Positions 18,061 through 26,216 of a DNA stretch of 49,559 bases are shown here, piece after piece. This DNA is from Rhizobium sp. J15. GTDB taxonomy: Bacteria > Pseudomonadota > Alphaproteobacteria > Rhizobiales > Rhizobiaceae. The notes under the pieces are model-generated. The model had not been told where the DNA came from and did no database searches. It saw only the letters and a list, made by a program, of their open reading frames with translations. Numbering within the stretch: position 1 is the stretch's first letter; every line of letters starts with the position of its first letter. The stretch covers positions 1 to 49,559 of the forward strand of contig NZ_NWSX01000043.1 in the NCBI RefSeq assembly GCF_002531825.1. Direction: 5' to 3'. The translations under genes were made by a program, and so were the position numbers.

Positions 18061-18972
18061 TCAAAGCTCCTTGCGGATGTCGACGACGCGCAGGATCGCC
18101 GCGACCATCAGCAGCACGACGGCCAGCAGCACCACCGCATTGGCGGCCGCCGCCGGATATTGTAGCAGCGACATCTGGTTCTTCATCATCAGCGCCACCG
18201 AGGCGCTCTGGCCGCCGGACATCACCTGCACCGTCGAGAAATCGGCCATGACCAGGGTGACGACGAAGATCGTGCCGATCGCCATGCCGGGTTTGGCGAG
18301 CGGAATGACGACGTTCCACAGCACCTGCCAGCCGGAGGCGCCGGCATCGCGCGCCGCCTCGAACAGCGACCGGTCGATGCGCATCAGCGTGTTGAAGATC
18401 GGCGTCACCATGAACAGCGTGTAGAGATGGACCATGGCGAGCACGACGGCGAAATCGGAATAGAGCAGCCATTCGATCGGCTGCGGGATGACGCCCATCT
18501 CGATCAGCGTCGAGTTGACGAGGCCGTTGCGCCCGAGCACCGGGATCCATGAGATCATGCGGATGATGTTCGACGTCATGAACGGCACGGTGCAGACGAG
18601 GAAGAGGATCATCTGCGTCGAGGTCTTGCGGATGTGGAAGGCCAGGAAATAGGCGACCCAGAAACCGATGACGAGCGTCAGGCCCCAGACGATAGCCGTG
18701 AATTTCAGCGTGTTGAGATAGGTCTTCCACGTCACCCACGAACCGAGCGTATCGGTGTAATTCATCGTCAGGAAATCGGGATAGAGACCGGCGAAATCAT
18801 AATCCCAGAAGCTGACGACCGCGATCATGGCGATCGGCAGCAGGAAGAAGAAGCCAAGAATGGCAATCAGCGGCGTCGCCTGGAGATAGGAGATGGCTGA
18901 GGGGGAGAGGCGGAAGGCGCGGCGGCCTGCACTTTGCTTGCCGTCTTCCGTTGCCGTTGCGATGGTTGCCAT
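18061..18972 (-). CDS. ABC transporter permease (PotB-like)
   Basis: This is a 303-residue permease. The first membrane segment (ATPLIAILGFFFLLPIAMIA) follows about 30 cytoplasmic residues, and the EAA loop FEAARDAGASGWQVLWNVVIP lies at about 205-225. The ATG at 18972 is chosen as the first ATG after the upstream repeats; the frame runs on into the RIME region, which does not look coding. A 354-bp repeat mosaic separates it from the binding-protein gene. Confidence 0.91.
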   Translation of the reverse strand: MATIATATEDGKQSAGRRAFRLSPSAISYLQATPLIAILGFFFLLPIAMIAVVSFWDYDFAGLYPDFLTMNYTDTLGSWVTWKTYLNTLKFTAIVWGLTLVIGFWVAYFLAFHIRKTSTQMILFLVCTVPFMTSNIIRMISWIPVLGRNGLVNSTLIEMGVIPQPIEWLLYSDFAVVLAMVHLYTLFMVTPIFNTLMRIDRSLFEAARDAGASGWQVLWNVVIPLAKPGMAIGTIFVVTLVMADFSTVQVMSGGQSASVALMMKNQMSLLQYPAAAANAVVLLAVVLLMVAAILRVVDIRKEL

Positions 18973-19326
18973 AATCCGCTTCTCCGTTGTGATTACGTCA
19001 GGTGGGACGAAGGTGCCTGCCGCCCCCTCATCCGCCTGCCGGCACCTTCTCCCCGCCGGGGAGAAGAGAATCGAGGCGGCGTCTCTGCCACCACAACTCC
19101 CCTGTCGTATGCGGCCATGCCGCAAACTCCCACTTCTCCCCAGCGGGGGTCCGAAGGACGGGCGAGACCCGTGGCTCGCCCCGGTTGATGCCCGAAGGGC
19201 AGATGAGGGGGCGGAGCGAAGCGACGTCTTGAGCGATAGCGAAAGACAGCTCGCTCCGCCCTCACCGGACTCCCTCCCCCTTGTGGGGAGGGTTGGGGAG
19301 GGGAAAGCGGCAAACGCCGACCTGCA
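18973..19326. repeat. Intergenic repeat mosaic (RIME-like units plus CCCTCCCC element)
   Basis: This gene-free stretch holds at least three repeat units: a RIME-like hairpin at 19023-19067, a second divergent one at about 19129-19215 in inverted orientation (ending GATGAGGGGGCGG), and a CTCCCCCTTGTGGGGAGG unit at 19271-19303. The last unit recurs at 33160-33198 and 33294-33332. It sits inside the ABC operon between binding-protein and permease genes. Confidence 0.75.
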
Positions 19327-20625
19327 TCAGGCCGCGATGAACTCGTTCCAGCGGCGGACCATGTAGCGGTCTTCGTCCATCACCGAGTTCCAGCAGGCGA
19401 CGGCGCCCATGCGGGCTTCGAAGGAGCCGCCGTCGCGCACTGCGCCGGCCTTCTCCATCACCTTGCCTTCCGGCGACAGAATATCGCCGACAGCCGGCTT
19501 GCCTTCGATCCAGTAGCCCCATTCGTCTGCCGTCATGAAGTTCTTCGCCGTCTCCATGCAGGCGGAATAGTAGCCCTGGCGGTTGAGGTAGCCGCCGACC
19601 CAGCCCGACGTGTACCAGTTGATATATTCATAGGCCGCGTCGAGCTGCGCGCCCTTGAGGTGCGAGGCAAGGCCGAGGCCGCCGCCCCAGGCGCGGTAGC
19701 CTTCCTTGAGCGGCTGATATTTGCAGGCGATGCCCTTGGAGCGGACGGCGGCCACAGCCGGCGACCACATGGACTGGATGACCACTTCGCCCGAGGCCAT
19801 CAGGTTGACCGACTCGTCGAAGCTCTTCCAGAAGGCGCGGAACTGGCCGTCGCCCTTGGCCTTGATCAGGAATTCGATCGTCTTGTCGATCTCTTCCTTG
19901 GTCATGTTGCCCTTGTCGGCATATTTGATGTTGCCCATGGCTTCCATGATCATCGCCGCATCCATGATGCCGATCGACGGGATGTTGAGGATCGAGGTCT
20001 TGCCCTTGAACTTCGGGTCCATGATATCGGCCCAGCTGGTGATATCACGGCCGACGAGATCGGGGCGGATGCCGAGCGTATCGGCATTGTAGATGGTCGG
20101 GACCATCGTCATCCACTGCGTCGGCTCCTTGGCGAATTTCTTGGCGTCCTGCGCTTCGACGAAGCCGACGGTGTGCGGCGCCGTGCCTTGGGCGATGACG
20201 CTGTCCGGCTTCATCTTGCCGTCGATGAACAGCGGCACGATCTTGTCGTAATATTTGAGCTTCTTGACGTCCATCGGCTGCAACACGCCCGTCGGGAAGA
20301 CCTTCTTGGCGATCCAGTATTCGATGTCGGCGATATCGTAGCTGTCGGGCTGGGTGACGGCGCGCTGGGCGGCGGCGTCGGAATCGGTCGCCGTCATTTC
20401 CAGCGTGATGCCGAGATCTGCCTTGCACTTCTCGGCGATGGCGTTGATGTTGGAAACGCCGGTGCCGAACTGGCGAAGCGTGATGTTCGTCTGCGCCCAG
20501 ATTGTGGGAAAGCCGGTGATCGCGCCGGAGCCGGCGATGGCGCCGACGGCGGCGGCACCCGTCTTCAAGAGTGCACGGCGGGACAGCCCCTTCTCCGTCT
20601 TGGTCGATGTGGTTTCAGTCGTCAT
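19327..20625 (-). CDS. PotD-like periplasmic binding protein with Tat signal
   Basis: This 432-residue solute-binding protein is of the spermidine/putrescine-type class. The N-terminus carries a twin-arginine motif (LSRRALLKTGAAAVGAIAG, residues 14-32) and a likely AXA cleavage near IWAQ, so it is exported folded. The mature part contains YDIADIEYWIAKK, SWADIMDPKFKGKTSIL, and INWYTSGWVGGYLNRQGYYS near the C-terminus. It is the second gene of the operon, 45 bp after the ATPase. Ligand unknown; polyamine is the family default but the racemase downstream argues for something else. Confidence 0.9.
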   Translation of the reverse strand: MTTETTSTKTEKGLSRRALLKTGAAAVGAIAGSGAITGFPTIWAQTNITLRQFGTGVSNINAIAEKCKADLGITLEMTATDSDAAAQRAVTQPDSYDIADIEYWIAKKVFPTGVLQPMDVKKLKYYDKIVPLFIDGKMKPDSVIAQGTAPHTVGFVEAQDAKKFAKEPTQWMTMVPTIYNADTLGIRPDLVGRDITSWADIMDPKFKGKTSILNIPSIGIMDAAMIMEAMGNIKYADKGNMTKEEIDKTIEFLIKAKGDGQFRAFWKSFDESVNLMASGEVVIQSMWSPAVAAVRSKGIACKYQPLKEGYRAWGGGLGLASHLKGAQLDAAYEYINWYTSGWVGGYLNRQGYYSACMETAKNFMTADEWGYWIEGKPAVGDILSPEGKVMEKAGAVRDGGSFEARMGAVACWNSVMDEDRYMVRRWNEFIAA

Positions 20626-20670
20626 GTCAGTTCCCCTTTTTTGATGTGGAAGGTCTTGGTTCTTGATTGG

Positions 20671-21762
20671 TCATGCGGAAGCGCGGCCGAGCAGCACGGC
20701 ATCCTCGAGCGCCCAGCTGAGCGAAACGGCATCGCCGACCGAAACCGGCCGGGCGAAATAGTCGCCATCGTCGGATATGACGGTGAAGTCGTCGCTGCCG
20801 GCGCCGAAAACGGTGATCTTCACCGAGGAGCCGCGATATTCGACATTGGAGACGATGCCGTTGAAGCCGAGCGTCCATTCGGTCGCCACCTGCAGGCGCA
20901 CGCGGTCGGTGCGGATACCGATATCGACCGGCTCGCCGACCGCCCTGCCCTCGCCGCGCACCGAAAAGCTCTGCCCCTCCGGCACGGTCATGACGATCGT
21001 GCCGTTCTCGCTTGAGGTCACCCGGCCGCTGAGCACGTTGTGATCGCCCATAAAGCGGGCGACGAATGCGGTCGCCGGCCGCTCGAACACTTCGCGGGGC
21101 GCGGCCGCCTGCTCGATGCGGCCGTCATTCATGATCACCATGACATCGGCGAGCGCCATCGCCTCTTCCTGGCTGTGGGTGACGTGGACGAAGGTGATGC
21201 CGAGCGATTTCTGCAGCTTCTTCAGTTCGGCGCGCATGCGGATCTTCAGGAACGGATCAAGCGCCGACAGCGGTTCGTCGAGCAGCAGCGCTTCGGGATC
21301 GGTGATCAAAGCGCGCGCAAGCGCCACGCGCTGCTGCTGACCGCCGGAAAGCTGGGCCGGGCGGCGGCCGGCATAGCCGTCCATCTGCATCAGCTTCAGC
21401 ATGTCGAGCGCCTTGGCGCGGCGCTCGGCCTTGTCGACGCCCTTCATCTTCAGGCTGAAGGCGACATTGTCGACCAGATCGAGATGCGGGAACAGCGCGT
21501 AGGACTGGAACATCATCGCCGTGCCGCGCTTGGCCGGCGGAAAATCGGTGACCACAGTATTGCCGAGGCGAATATCGCCCGACGAAATGCTCTCGTGACC
21601 GGCGATCATGCGCAGCGTCGAAGTCTTGCCGCAGCCCGAAGGACCAAGGAAGCAGCAATAGGAACCGGCCGGAATCTTCAGGCTGATCCCGTGAACCGCC
21701 GTCGTCGCCCCGTAGACCTTCGAAACGGATACTATATCGATCTCTGCCGCTTTCGACATCAT
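20671..21762 (-). CDS. PotA-like ABC transporter ATPase
   Basis: This 363-residue ATPase has Walker A GPSGCGKTS, signature LSGGQQQRVALARALI, Walker B LLLDEPLSALDP, and H-loop HVTHSQEEAMALADV. A C-terminal TOBE_2 domain (about 280-355) is the regulatory part. The ATG at 21762 follows GGGGAAGGC; another ATG comes right after. It is the first gene of the operon ATPase-binding protein-permease-permease-racemase-flavin reductase and is divergent from the FCD regulator. Confidence 0.93.
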   Translation of the reverse strand: MMSKAAEIDIVSVSKVYGATTAVHGISLKIPAGSYCCFLGPSGCGKTSTLRMIAGHESISSGDIRLGNTVVTDFPPAKRGTAMMFQSYALFPHLDLVDNVAFSLKMKGVDKAERRAKALDMLKLMQMDGYAGRRPAQLSGGQQQRVALARALITDPEALLLDEPLSALDPFLKIRMRAELKKLQKSLGITFVHVTHSQEEAMALADVMVIMNDGRIEQAAAPREVFERPATAFVARFMGDHNVLSGRVTSSENGTIVMTVPEGQSFSVRGEGRAVGEPVDIGIRTDRVRLQVATEWTLGFNGIVSNVEYRGSSVKITVFGAGSDDFTVISDDGDYFARPVSVGDAVSLSWALEDAVLLGRASA

Positions 21763-21930
21763 GCCTTCCCCTGTTTGGAGGAGAGGATGCATCTGCCGTG
21801 CCAAGTTCCGCCGCCGCACATCAAGTCATTATAAATAAATGATTTTCTCTGTCTAAAGCCCTTAAGTGCAAAATACAGGCATGACATCGTCTGCACATGA
21901 TTTAGGCTATCGTCCTCAATTCGTGCAAAA

Positions 21931-21944
21931 GATCGTATACAATT
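21931..21944. promoter_or_regulatory. Candidate FCD-type GntR operator
   Basis: GATCGTATACAATT contains the near-symmetric TCGTATACAA, of the T-GT-N-AC-A form bound by FCD-class GntR proteins. It lies between the divergent ATPase operon and the FCD regulator gene, about 90 bp from the regulator start. Confidence 0.4.
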
Positions 21945-22027
21945 TCATCGCTGTTTCGAGCACAAATTCCGTTTAACTTTTGCCGCGAAGCCGGGTATGG
22001 TTTGCCCGCCATCAGGGAATAGAATCC

Positions 22028-22738
22028 ATGAAATCCGCCGCCAAGGCCATGCAGGCCGAAGATACCGCCGAAACCGGCGCGCAACAGATTCGCGACGCCA
22101 TCCGCGAGGCGATCGTCGAGCGCAGGCTTTCTCCCGGCACCAAGCTTTCCGAAAGCGATGTCGGCAACCTCTTCAAGGTCAGCCGCACGCTCGCGCGCGC
22201 CGCCCTGCAGGCGCTCTCCTATGAAGGTCTCGTCAGCGTCGAGAAGAACCGCGGCGCCTTCGTCGCCTACCCCTCGCCCGAGGAAGCGCGCCAGATCTTT
22301 GCCGCCCGCCGCCTCGTCGAGCCCGGCATATTGCGCGAAGCGGCGGCGCGCATCACGCCTGCCGACGTCAAGCAGCTGAAACAGCTTCTGCTGGAGGAAG
22401 GCCGCCTGATGAGCGAGCGCGGCCAGACGGCGCGCCGCGCCGAAATCAAGGCATCGGGCGATTTCCATCTGATGCTGGCGGAAATTTCAGGCAATGCGAT
22501 CATGCAGCGCTTCATGGAAGAACTCGTCGCCCGTTCGTCGCTGGTGATCGCGCTCTACGGCCAGTCGACGGCCTCGAGCTGCGGCCATTCGGAACATGGC
22601 GACATCATATCGGCGATCGAAAGCAAAGAACTCGACCGCGCCTGTCAGCTGATGCTGCATCACATCGCCCATATCGAGACCGATCTCGACCTGCGCGAGC
22701 GCAAGAGTCTCGGCCTCAAGGAAGCCTTCGAACTCTGA
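22028..22738 (+). CDS. GntR family regulator, FCD subfamily
   Basis: This 236-residue protein has an N-terminal winged helix (about 15-80: IRDAIREAIVERRLSPGTKL, SESDVGNLFKVSRT, EKNRGAFV) and an FCD ligand-binding domain (about 95-225, all helical). Metal-binding residues are plausible in GDFHLMLAEISGN and the two His of MLHHIAHIE. It is divergent from the ABC-racemase operon and probably controls it, with the imported metabolite or its product as effector. The start at 22028 is chosen at the first ATG inside the conserved length. Confidence 0.9.
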   Translation: MKSAAKAMQAEDTAETGAQQIRDAIREAIVERRLSPGTKLSESDVGNLFKVSRTLARAALQALSYEGLVSVEKNRGAFVAYPSPEEARQIFAARRLVEPGILREAAARITPADVKQLKQLLLEEGRLMSERGQTARRAEIKASGDFHLMLAEISGNAIMQRFMEELVARSSLVIALYGQSTASSCGHSEHGDIISAIESKELDRACQLMLHHIAHIETDLDLRERKSLGLKEAFEL

Positions 22739-22786
22739 TGAGGGCGGGCAGCGGCGTTGCCCAAACTTCGAATGCAATCTTGAATA

Positions 22787-23200
22787 TTACCAGGGCGTCT
22801 TCTTCGGCAGGATCTCGAAAGCCTCGAAGATCTCCTCTGCCGTGCGCGGCTCGCTGGAGCGCAGCTTCACGGTGCCGTCGCGGCCGACCAGGATCAGTCC
22901 GAACTCGCCGGACGGCGGCCCCTGCAGCCGCTCTCTGATATCGTCGGCATCGAGTTCCCATTCGTCGTCGAACAGCGCAAACGCGCCGCCGCCGGCGATA
23001 CTGAACACTTCGACGTCTTCTTCGATGAGACGCATCTGCGCCTTGCGCAGCCATTCGTCTTGAATGAGCGCGCGATCATCCTGCGCGTCGGCGAAGATGA
23101 TCAATACCCGCTTTTTGTCGCGAAACTGCTCGAGCGATTGCGGAAGATCGGGCTCACGCCGGGGCGTGCCGATGATTTCATGAACAATGGATTTCAGCAT
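22787..23200 (-). CDS. DUF4174 domain protein
   Basis: This 137-residue protein has a thioredoxin-like-fold DUF4174 domain over most of its length (LEQFRDKKRVLIIFADAQDD at about 23-42, then VFSIAGGG and LILVGRDGTVKLRS). It has no CXXC, so it is not an obvious redox enzyme. The family includes proteins of unknown function found in many proteobacteria. A consensus EcfG promoter lies 50-73 bp upstream, so general stress control is likely. Confidence 0.8.
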   Translation of the reverse strand: MLKSIVHEIIGTPRREPDLPQSLEQFRDKKRVLIIFADAQDDRALIQDEWLRKAQMRLIEEDVEVFSIAGGGAFALFDDEWELDADDIRERLQGPPSGEFGLILVGRDGTVKLRSSEPRTAEEIFEAFEILPKKTPW

Positions 23201-23248
23201 GGTGCCATTCCTCGGCCATCGCTTGATGTGGCCGTATATACGCAAATA

Positions 23249-23273
23249 AACGGCTGGGAATGGGCGAGGTTCC
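23249..23273 (-). promoter_or_regulatory. EcfG-type stress promoter of the DUF4174 gene
   Basis: On the minus strand GGAAC (23273-23269) and CGTT (23252-23249) are separated by exactly 16 bases, matching the alphaproteobacterial EcfG consensus GGAAC-N16/17-CGTT. The gene starts at 23200, leaving a leader of about 40 bases. Confidence 0.75.
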
Positions 23274-23321
23274 GCCTGGGGGCGGAAAAGGATCGCAGCC
23301 TTGGCCGCGACCCTTATTCTG

Positions 23322-23705
23322 TCAGTCGCGGTTCTGGTCTTCGGCCGTATGAGCCGAAACGGCGACGAGATCCGCCGTGCCATTGGCAAGCAGACGCTTG
23401 CGCACGAGCACGCGCATCACGCGCGCTGCGGTCGAGAAAGTCATCTGGTCGAGCGGGCCTTCGCCCTCCCACGGCTTGGTCAGCCTCTCGGTGACGGCGC
23501 CAACGATGTTCATCGGCACGATGTCGGTGCATTCGCGCATGGCTTCGAAAACGAAGCTGATGGGGATGACGCGTCCCTCATGCGTGACGATCGGTTCGGT
23601 CAATTCGCTGTCCCATTCCTCGAAGGCGTAAAGCGCTTCCCGAAACAGCTGCTGGAGGTTGAACGGCGCGTGGCCGTCATGAAGTGGCGGCAGGGCATTC
23701 ATCAT
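23322..23705 (-). CDS. Conserved hypothetical protein
   Basis: This 127-residue protein has no signal peptide and no membrane segment. The N-terminal half (FNLQQLFREALYAFEEWDSELTEPI) is helical and acidic; the C-terminal half (FSTAARVMRVLVRKRLL) is basic. I do not recognise the family. Two adjacent ATGs (23705 and 23702) follow GAGGAGAC. It stands alone, 121 bp upstream of the DUF4174 gene on the same strand. Confidence 0.7.
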   Translation of the reverse strand: MMNALPPLHDGHAPFNLQQLFREALYAFEEWDSELTEPIVTHEGRVIPISFVFEAMRECTDIVPMNIVGAVTERLTKPWEGEGPLDQMTFSTAARVMRVLVRKRLLANGTADLVAVSAHTAEDQNRD

Positions 23706-24065
23706 GTCTGTCTCCTCTTGATGGATTGAAGCCAAAGTCCTCCGGTATCGGTCGCGCCAACGCGGGGAACCAAGCGTTTTGCTGCCCCCTGCGAACCGAA
23801 TAACACGATTGATTCTATAGAGTAACACGCAGGGGTAAAGCCCATTTATCGGCCGCCTCGGAAGCCAATTCCATAAGGCGCTGATATTCCTGCATGTTTT
23901 AGTCGAAATTTTCTCGACTGCCACCATTCTTAAAAATCTATGCCACGGTCGAAAATAGGCGCTTCAAAACGGCTCAACAGGCCCAAAAACCCTGCAAATT
24001 CACGGAACTTTTGCCGCGGTAATTTGTTTTTCTCACAATCGCCAAACCGACTGGGGTTATCACCA
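23706..24065. other. Gene-free stretch with hairpins and a promoter
   Basis: No coding frame is convincing here. Visible structures are a 6-bp perfect hairpin AGTCGA/TCGACT at 23901-23919 and a wide inverted repeat CCCTGCG/CGCAGGG around 23789-23835. The EcfG-like promoter of the next gene is at 24004-24028. Confidence 0.5.
24004..24028 (+). promoter_or_regulatory. Variant EcfG-type promoter
   Basis: GGAAC (24004-24008), 16 bases, then TGTT (24025-24028): one mismatch from the EcfG consensus CGTT. It lies 38 bp before the small gene at 24066. Confidence 0.5.
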
Positions 24066-24281
24066 ATGACGCAAATCCGTGAACCGGAGCGCCGAAGCAG
24101 AATCCTGCGCGGTCGCCCCTATAGCCTTGACGAATTCGCCTCCAAATACGGCCTGCAAAGCGAGCAGGCCGAGAGCCTATTCACCCGCTTCGGGCCGTCC
24201 TCGATCGAACTCGACCTGCTGATGGCGGCCAAGCGCCGCGCGCCGGTTTCCGAGGACAAAATTGCCGACGAACGCCCCTGA
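24066..24281 (+). CDS. Small conserved hypothetical protein
   Basis: This 71-residue basic protein has a helical centre (YSLDEFASKYGLQSEQAESLF, about residues 19-39) that could be a small DNA-binding helix-turn-helix, though this is weak. No signal or membrane segment is seen. The ATG is 38 bp after a variant EcfG promoter, and the DUF2934 gene follows after 16 bp, so the two may form a stress-induced pair. Confidence 0.6.
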   Translation: MTQIREPERRSRILRGRPYSLDEFASKYGLQSEQAESLFTRFGPSSIELDLLMAAKRRAPVSEDKIADERP

Positions 24282-24297
24282 AGAACGGAACGGATCA

Positions 24298-24537
24298 ATG
24301 AGCGACAGACGCCACGAATGGATCAGCAAGAGAGCCTACGCGATCTGGGAGGAACAGGGCCGTCCGCACGGGCGTGAGAACGAGCATTGGCGCCAGGCGG
24401 TTGCCGAACGCGATGCGCTGGAACGCACGCAAGCCTCGATCGACGGCCGCGAGGTGCTGGTGAAATTCCGCCCCAAGCCGCCGCGCCCAGAACTGCCGAG
24501 CCAGGACTGGATCGATCCTTCGACGAAGGTCGGCTGA
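24298..24537 (+). CDS. DUF2934 domain protein
   Basis: This 79-residue protein carries the DUF2934 signature in residues 5-35 (ISKRAYAIWEEQGRPHGREN then HWRQA). The family consists of small proteins common and multi-copy in rhizobia, often stress-associated, with unknown function. It follows the previous small gene by 16 bp and ends just before a strong terminator. Confidence 0.82.
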   Translation: MSDRRHEWISKRAYAIWEEQGRPHGRENEHWRQAVAERDALERTQASIDGREVLVKFRPKPPRPELPSQDWIDPSTKVG

Positions 24538-24563
24538 CCTTTATCCATTACCCGCTTCAAGAG

Positions 24564-24610
24564 AGAGGTCGCGGCCTGCCGGTAAAGAAGACCGGCAGGC
24601 GGACCTCTTT
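24564..24610 (+). terminator. Strong terminator hairpin after the DUF2934 gene
   Basis: CCTGCCGGT-AAAGAAG-ACCGGCAGG is nested within an outer AGAGGTC/GACCTCT pairing and followed by TTT. It lies 26 bp past the DUF2934 stop. The rest of the gap to 24957 shows nothing I can support. Confidence 0.8.
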
Positions 24611-24957
24611 CTGCATGGCATAGCACACAGAATCAGCCGCACGACGCCACAGTCACGCGGATGATGAGCGCCGCCCACATCGAGCAAACGTCTAAAATGG
24701 CACAATGCAGCCGCTTTCAGAGGCGCCGCTGCTCTCGCTGGAAACGCTTCGTCAAGCATATCGGCACAAATCCAGGGACTATGCGCCCGGCGCCGACCCG
24801 CCCGAGACATTGCCGCTCGACACTCTCCTCGCAAAATCGGAAACGGATAGACATGAAAACGGGCTCACGCGCGAAGCACGGATTCATCTTGGCCCGGCAC
24901 CGATCGATCTGTTTATTTCGGGGAAAAGCCTGATACCGCCGAGGCAGCCAAGCCTTG

Positions 24958-25152
24958 TCAGAAGGCTTTGTTTTCCTCGCAAAGCGCCCGGTGGACCTCG
25001 GTCCAGAACAGCGCCAGCGGGGTGTCGCCATTGCGTTCGGCCACGAGGGCGCGGATCAGCGCTTCGGAGCCTGCCATGTCCTGCCAGCTGGATTTCAGGC
25101 CTTTGGCGGCCTGTCGGCATTCGGCAATCTCGAACGGTCTCTTGCTGTCCAT
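24958..25152 (-). CDS. Small hypothetical protein divergent from cinR
   Basis: This 64-residue soluble protein (MDSKRPFEIAECRQAAKGLK...) is helical with one Trp-rich centre and no recognised domain. The ATG at 25152 is preceded by an ideal AGGAGG, which favours this strand over an overlapping plus-strand frame. It shares its 122-bp upstream region, including the lux-box-like palindrome at 25202-25219, with cinR. It may therefore be quorum-regulated; that is inference. Confidence 0.6.
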   Translation of the reverse strand: MDSKRPFEIAECRQAAKGLKSSWQDMAGSEALIRALVAERNGDTPLALFWTEVHRALCEENKAF

Positions 25153-25201
25153 ATGAGGCCTCCTCATGCAAGGCGCTAACAGACGGAGCCCGGATTGTCA
25201 T

Positions 25202-25219
25202 TCCCCGCATATGTGGGGA
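25202..25219. promoter_or_regulatory. lux-box-like palindrome upstream of cinR
   Basis: TCCCCGCATATGTGGGGA is an 18-bp near-perfect palindrome centred 64 bp before the cinR start. It aligns with TCCCCCCATCTGAGGGGG at 26122-26139 before cinI (shared frame TCCCC-N-CAT-N-TG-N-GGGG). The shared form in front of both genes suggests a CinR (or related LuxR-type) binding site. Confidence 0.6.
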
Positions 25220-25274
25220 TGCCTTGTATTTGTGAGGGTGCTCACGGTAGGATTGAGGGAATGGGGCAGTTGAA

Positions 25275-26000
25275 ATGACCGAGAATACTTACAGCGAAAA
25301 GTTCGAGTCCACCTTCGAACAGATCAAGGCAGCAGCCAATGTGGATGCCGCCATCCGCATTCTGCAGGCCGAATATGCTCTCGATTTCGTCACCTACCAT
25401 CTTGCCCAGACGATCGCGAGCAAGATCGATTCTCCCTTCGTGCGCACCACCTATCCGGATGCCTGGGTCTCCCGCTACCTCCTGAACAGCTATGTGAAGG
25501 TCGATCCGATCGTCAAGCAGGGCTTCGAGCGCCAACTGCCCTTCGACTGGAGCGAGGTCGAGCCGACGCCGGAGGCCTATGCCATGCTCGTCGACGCCCA
25601 AAAGCACGGCATCGGCGGCAACGGCTATTCCATCCCCGTCGCCGACAAGGCGCAGCGCCGCGCCCTCCTGTCGCTCAACGCCCGCATCCCGGCCGAGGAA
25701 TGGAACGAACTCGTCCGCCGCTGCCGCAACGAATGGATCGAAATCGCCCACCTGATCCACCGCAAGGCGGTCTACGAGCTTCACGGCGAGAACGATCCGG
25801 TGCCGACATTGTCGCCGCGCGAGATCGAATGCCTGCACTGGACGGCCCTCGGCAAGGATTACAAGGACATCTCGGTCATTCTGGGCATCTCCGAGCACAC
25901 CACGCGCGATTACCTGAAGACCGCCCGCTTCAAGCTCGGCTGCGCCACGATTTCGGCGGCCGCCTCGCGGGCCGTGCAACTGCGCATCATCAATCCTTAA
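25275..26000 (+). CDS. cinR: LuxR-family quorum-sensing regulator CinR
   Basis: This 241-residue acyl-homoserine-lactone receptor has an N-terminal autoinducer domain (about 20-160) with family residues in WVSRYLLNSYVKVDPIV (Trp, Tyr, Asp-Pro), LPFDW and GGNGYSIPV. The C-terminal LuxR HTH (about 177-238) contains LSPREIECLHWTALGKDYKDI. It sits immediately upstream of cinI on the same strand, the known order in R. leguminosarum and R. etli, where it activates cinI in response to 3-hydroxy-C14:1-HSL. The ATG at 25275 follows GAGGGAATGGGGCAG. Confidence 0.93.
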   Translation: MTENTYSEKFESTFEQIKAAANVDAAIRILQAEYALDFVTYHLAQTIASKIDSPFVRTTYPDAWVSRYLLNSYVKVDPIVKQGFERQLPFDWSEVEPTPEAYAMLVDAQKHGIGGNGYSIPVADKAQRRALLSLNARIPAEEWNELVRRCRNEWIEIAHLIHRKAVYELHGENDPVPTLSPREIECLHWTALGKDYKDISVILGISEHTTRDYLKTARFKLGCATISAAASRAVQLRIINP

Positions 26001-26121
26001 AAGATCCGAATCCGATTTCGCAGGCGTCGGTTCGAGAGCGTCGCGATATTTGAGATTGCCGCCGCGCTTTCGCGCCTTGCTTGCGCATGTCCGGACGCCA
26101 ATCCTCATACTTTTGGGCTAA

Positions 26122-26151
26122 TCCCCCCATCTGAGGGGGCTCATCTGAGGG
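26122..26151 (+). promoter_or_regulatory. CinR-box candidate upstream of cinI
   Basis: The element TCCCCCCATCTGAGGGGG (26122-26139) is centred 86 bp before the cinI start, and CATCTGAGGG repeats at 26142-26151, 14 bp on. The first unit is the counterpart of the palindrome before cinR. A CCCCC/GGGGG hairpin is also possible in RNA. Confidence 0.6.
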
Positions 26152-26216
26152 AATTTCCGATCCTCGCCGTCTGGACCATTCTGCTCTCCACGGACTTGCA
26201 AACGCTGGAGGGCAAA

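Noticed and set aside
24705..25235. Plus-strand open frame of 176 codons overlapping the 64-residue minus gene
   Set aside because: It has no ribosome site, and its 3' half is antisense to a gene with an ideal AGGAGG. The first 85 codons look somewhat coding, so it is not fully excluded.
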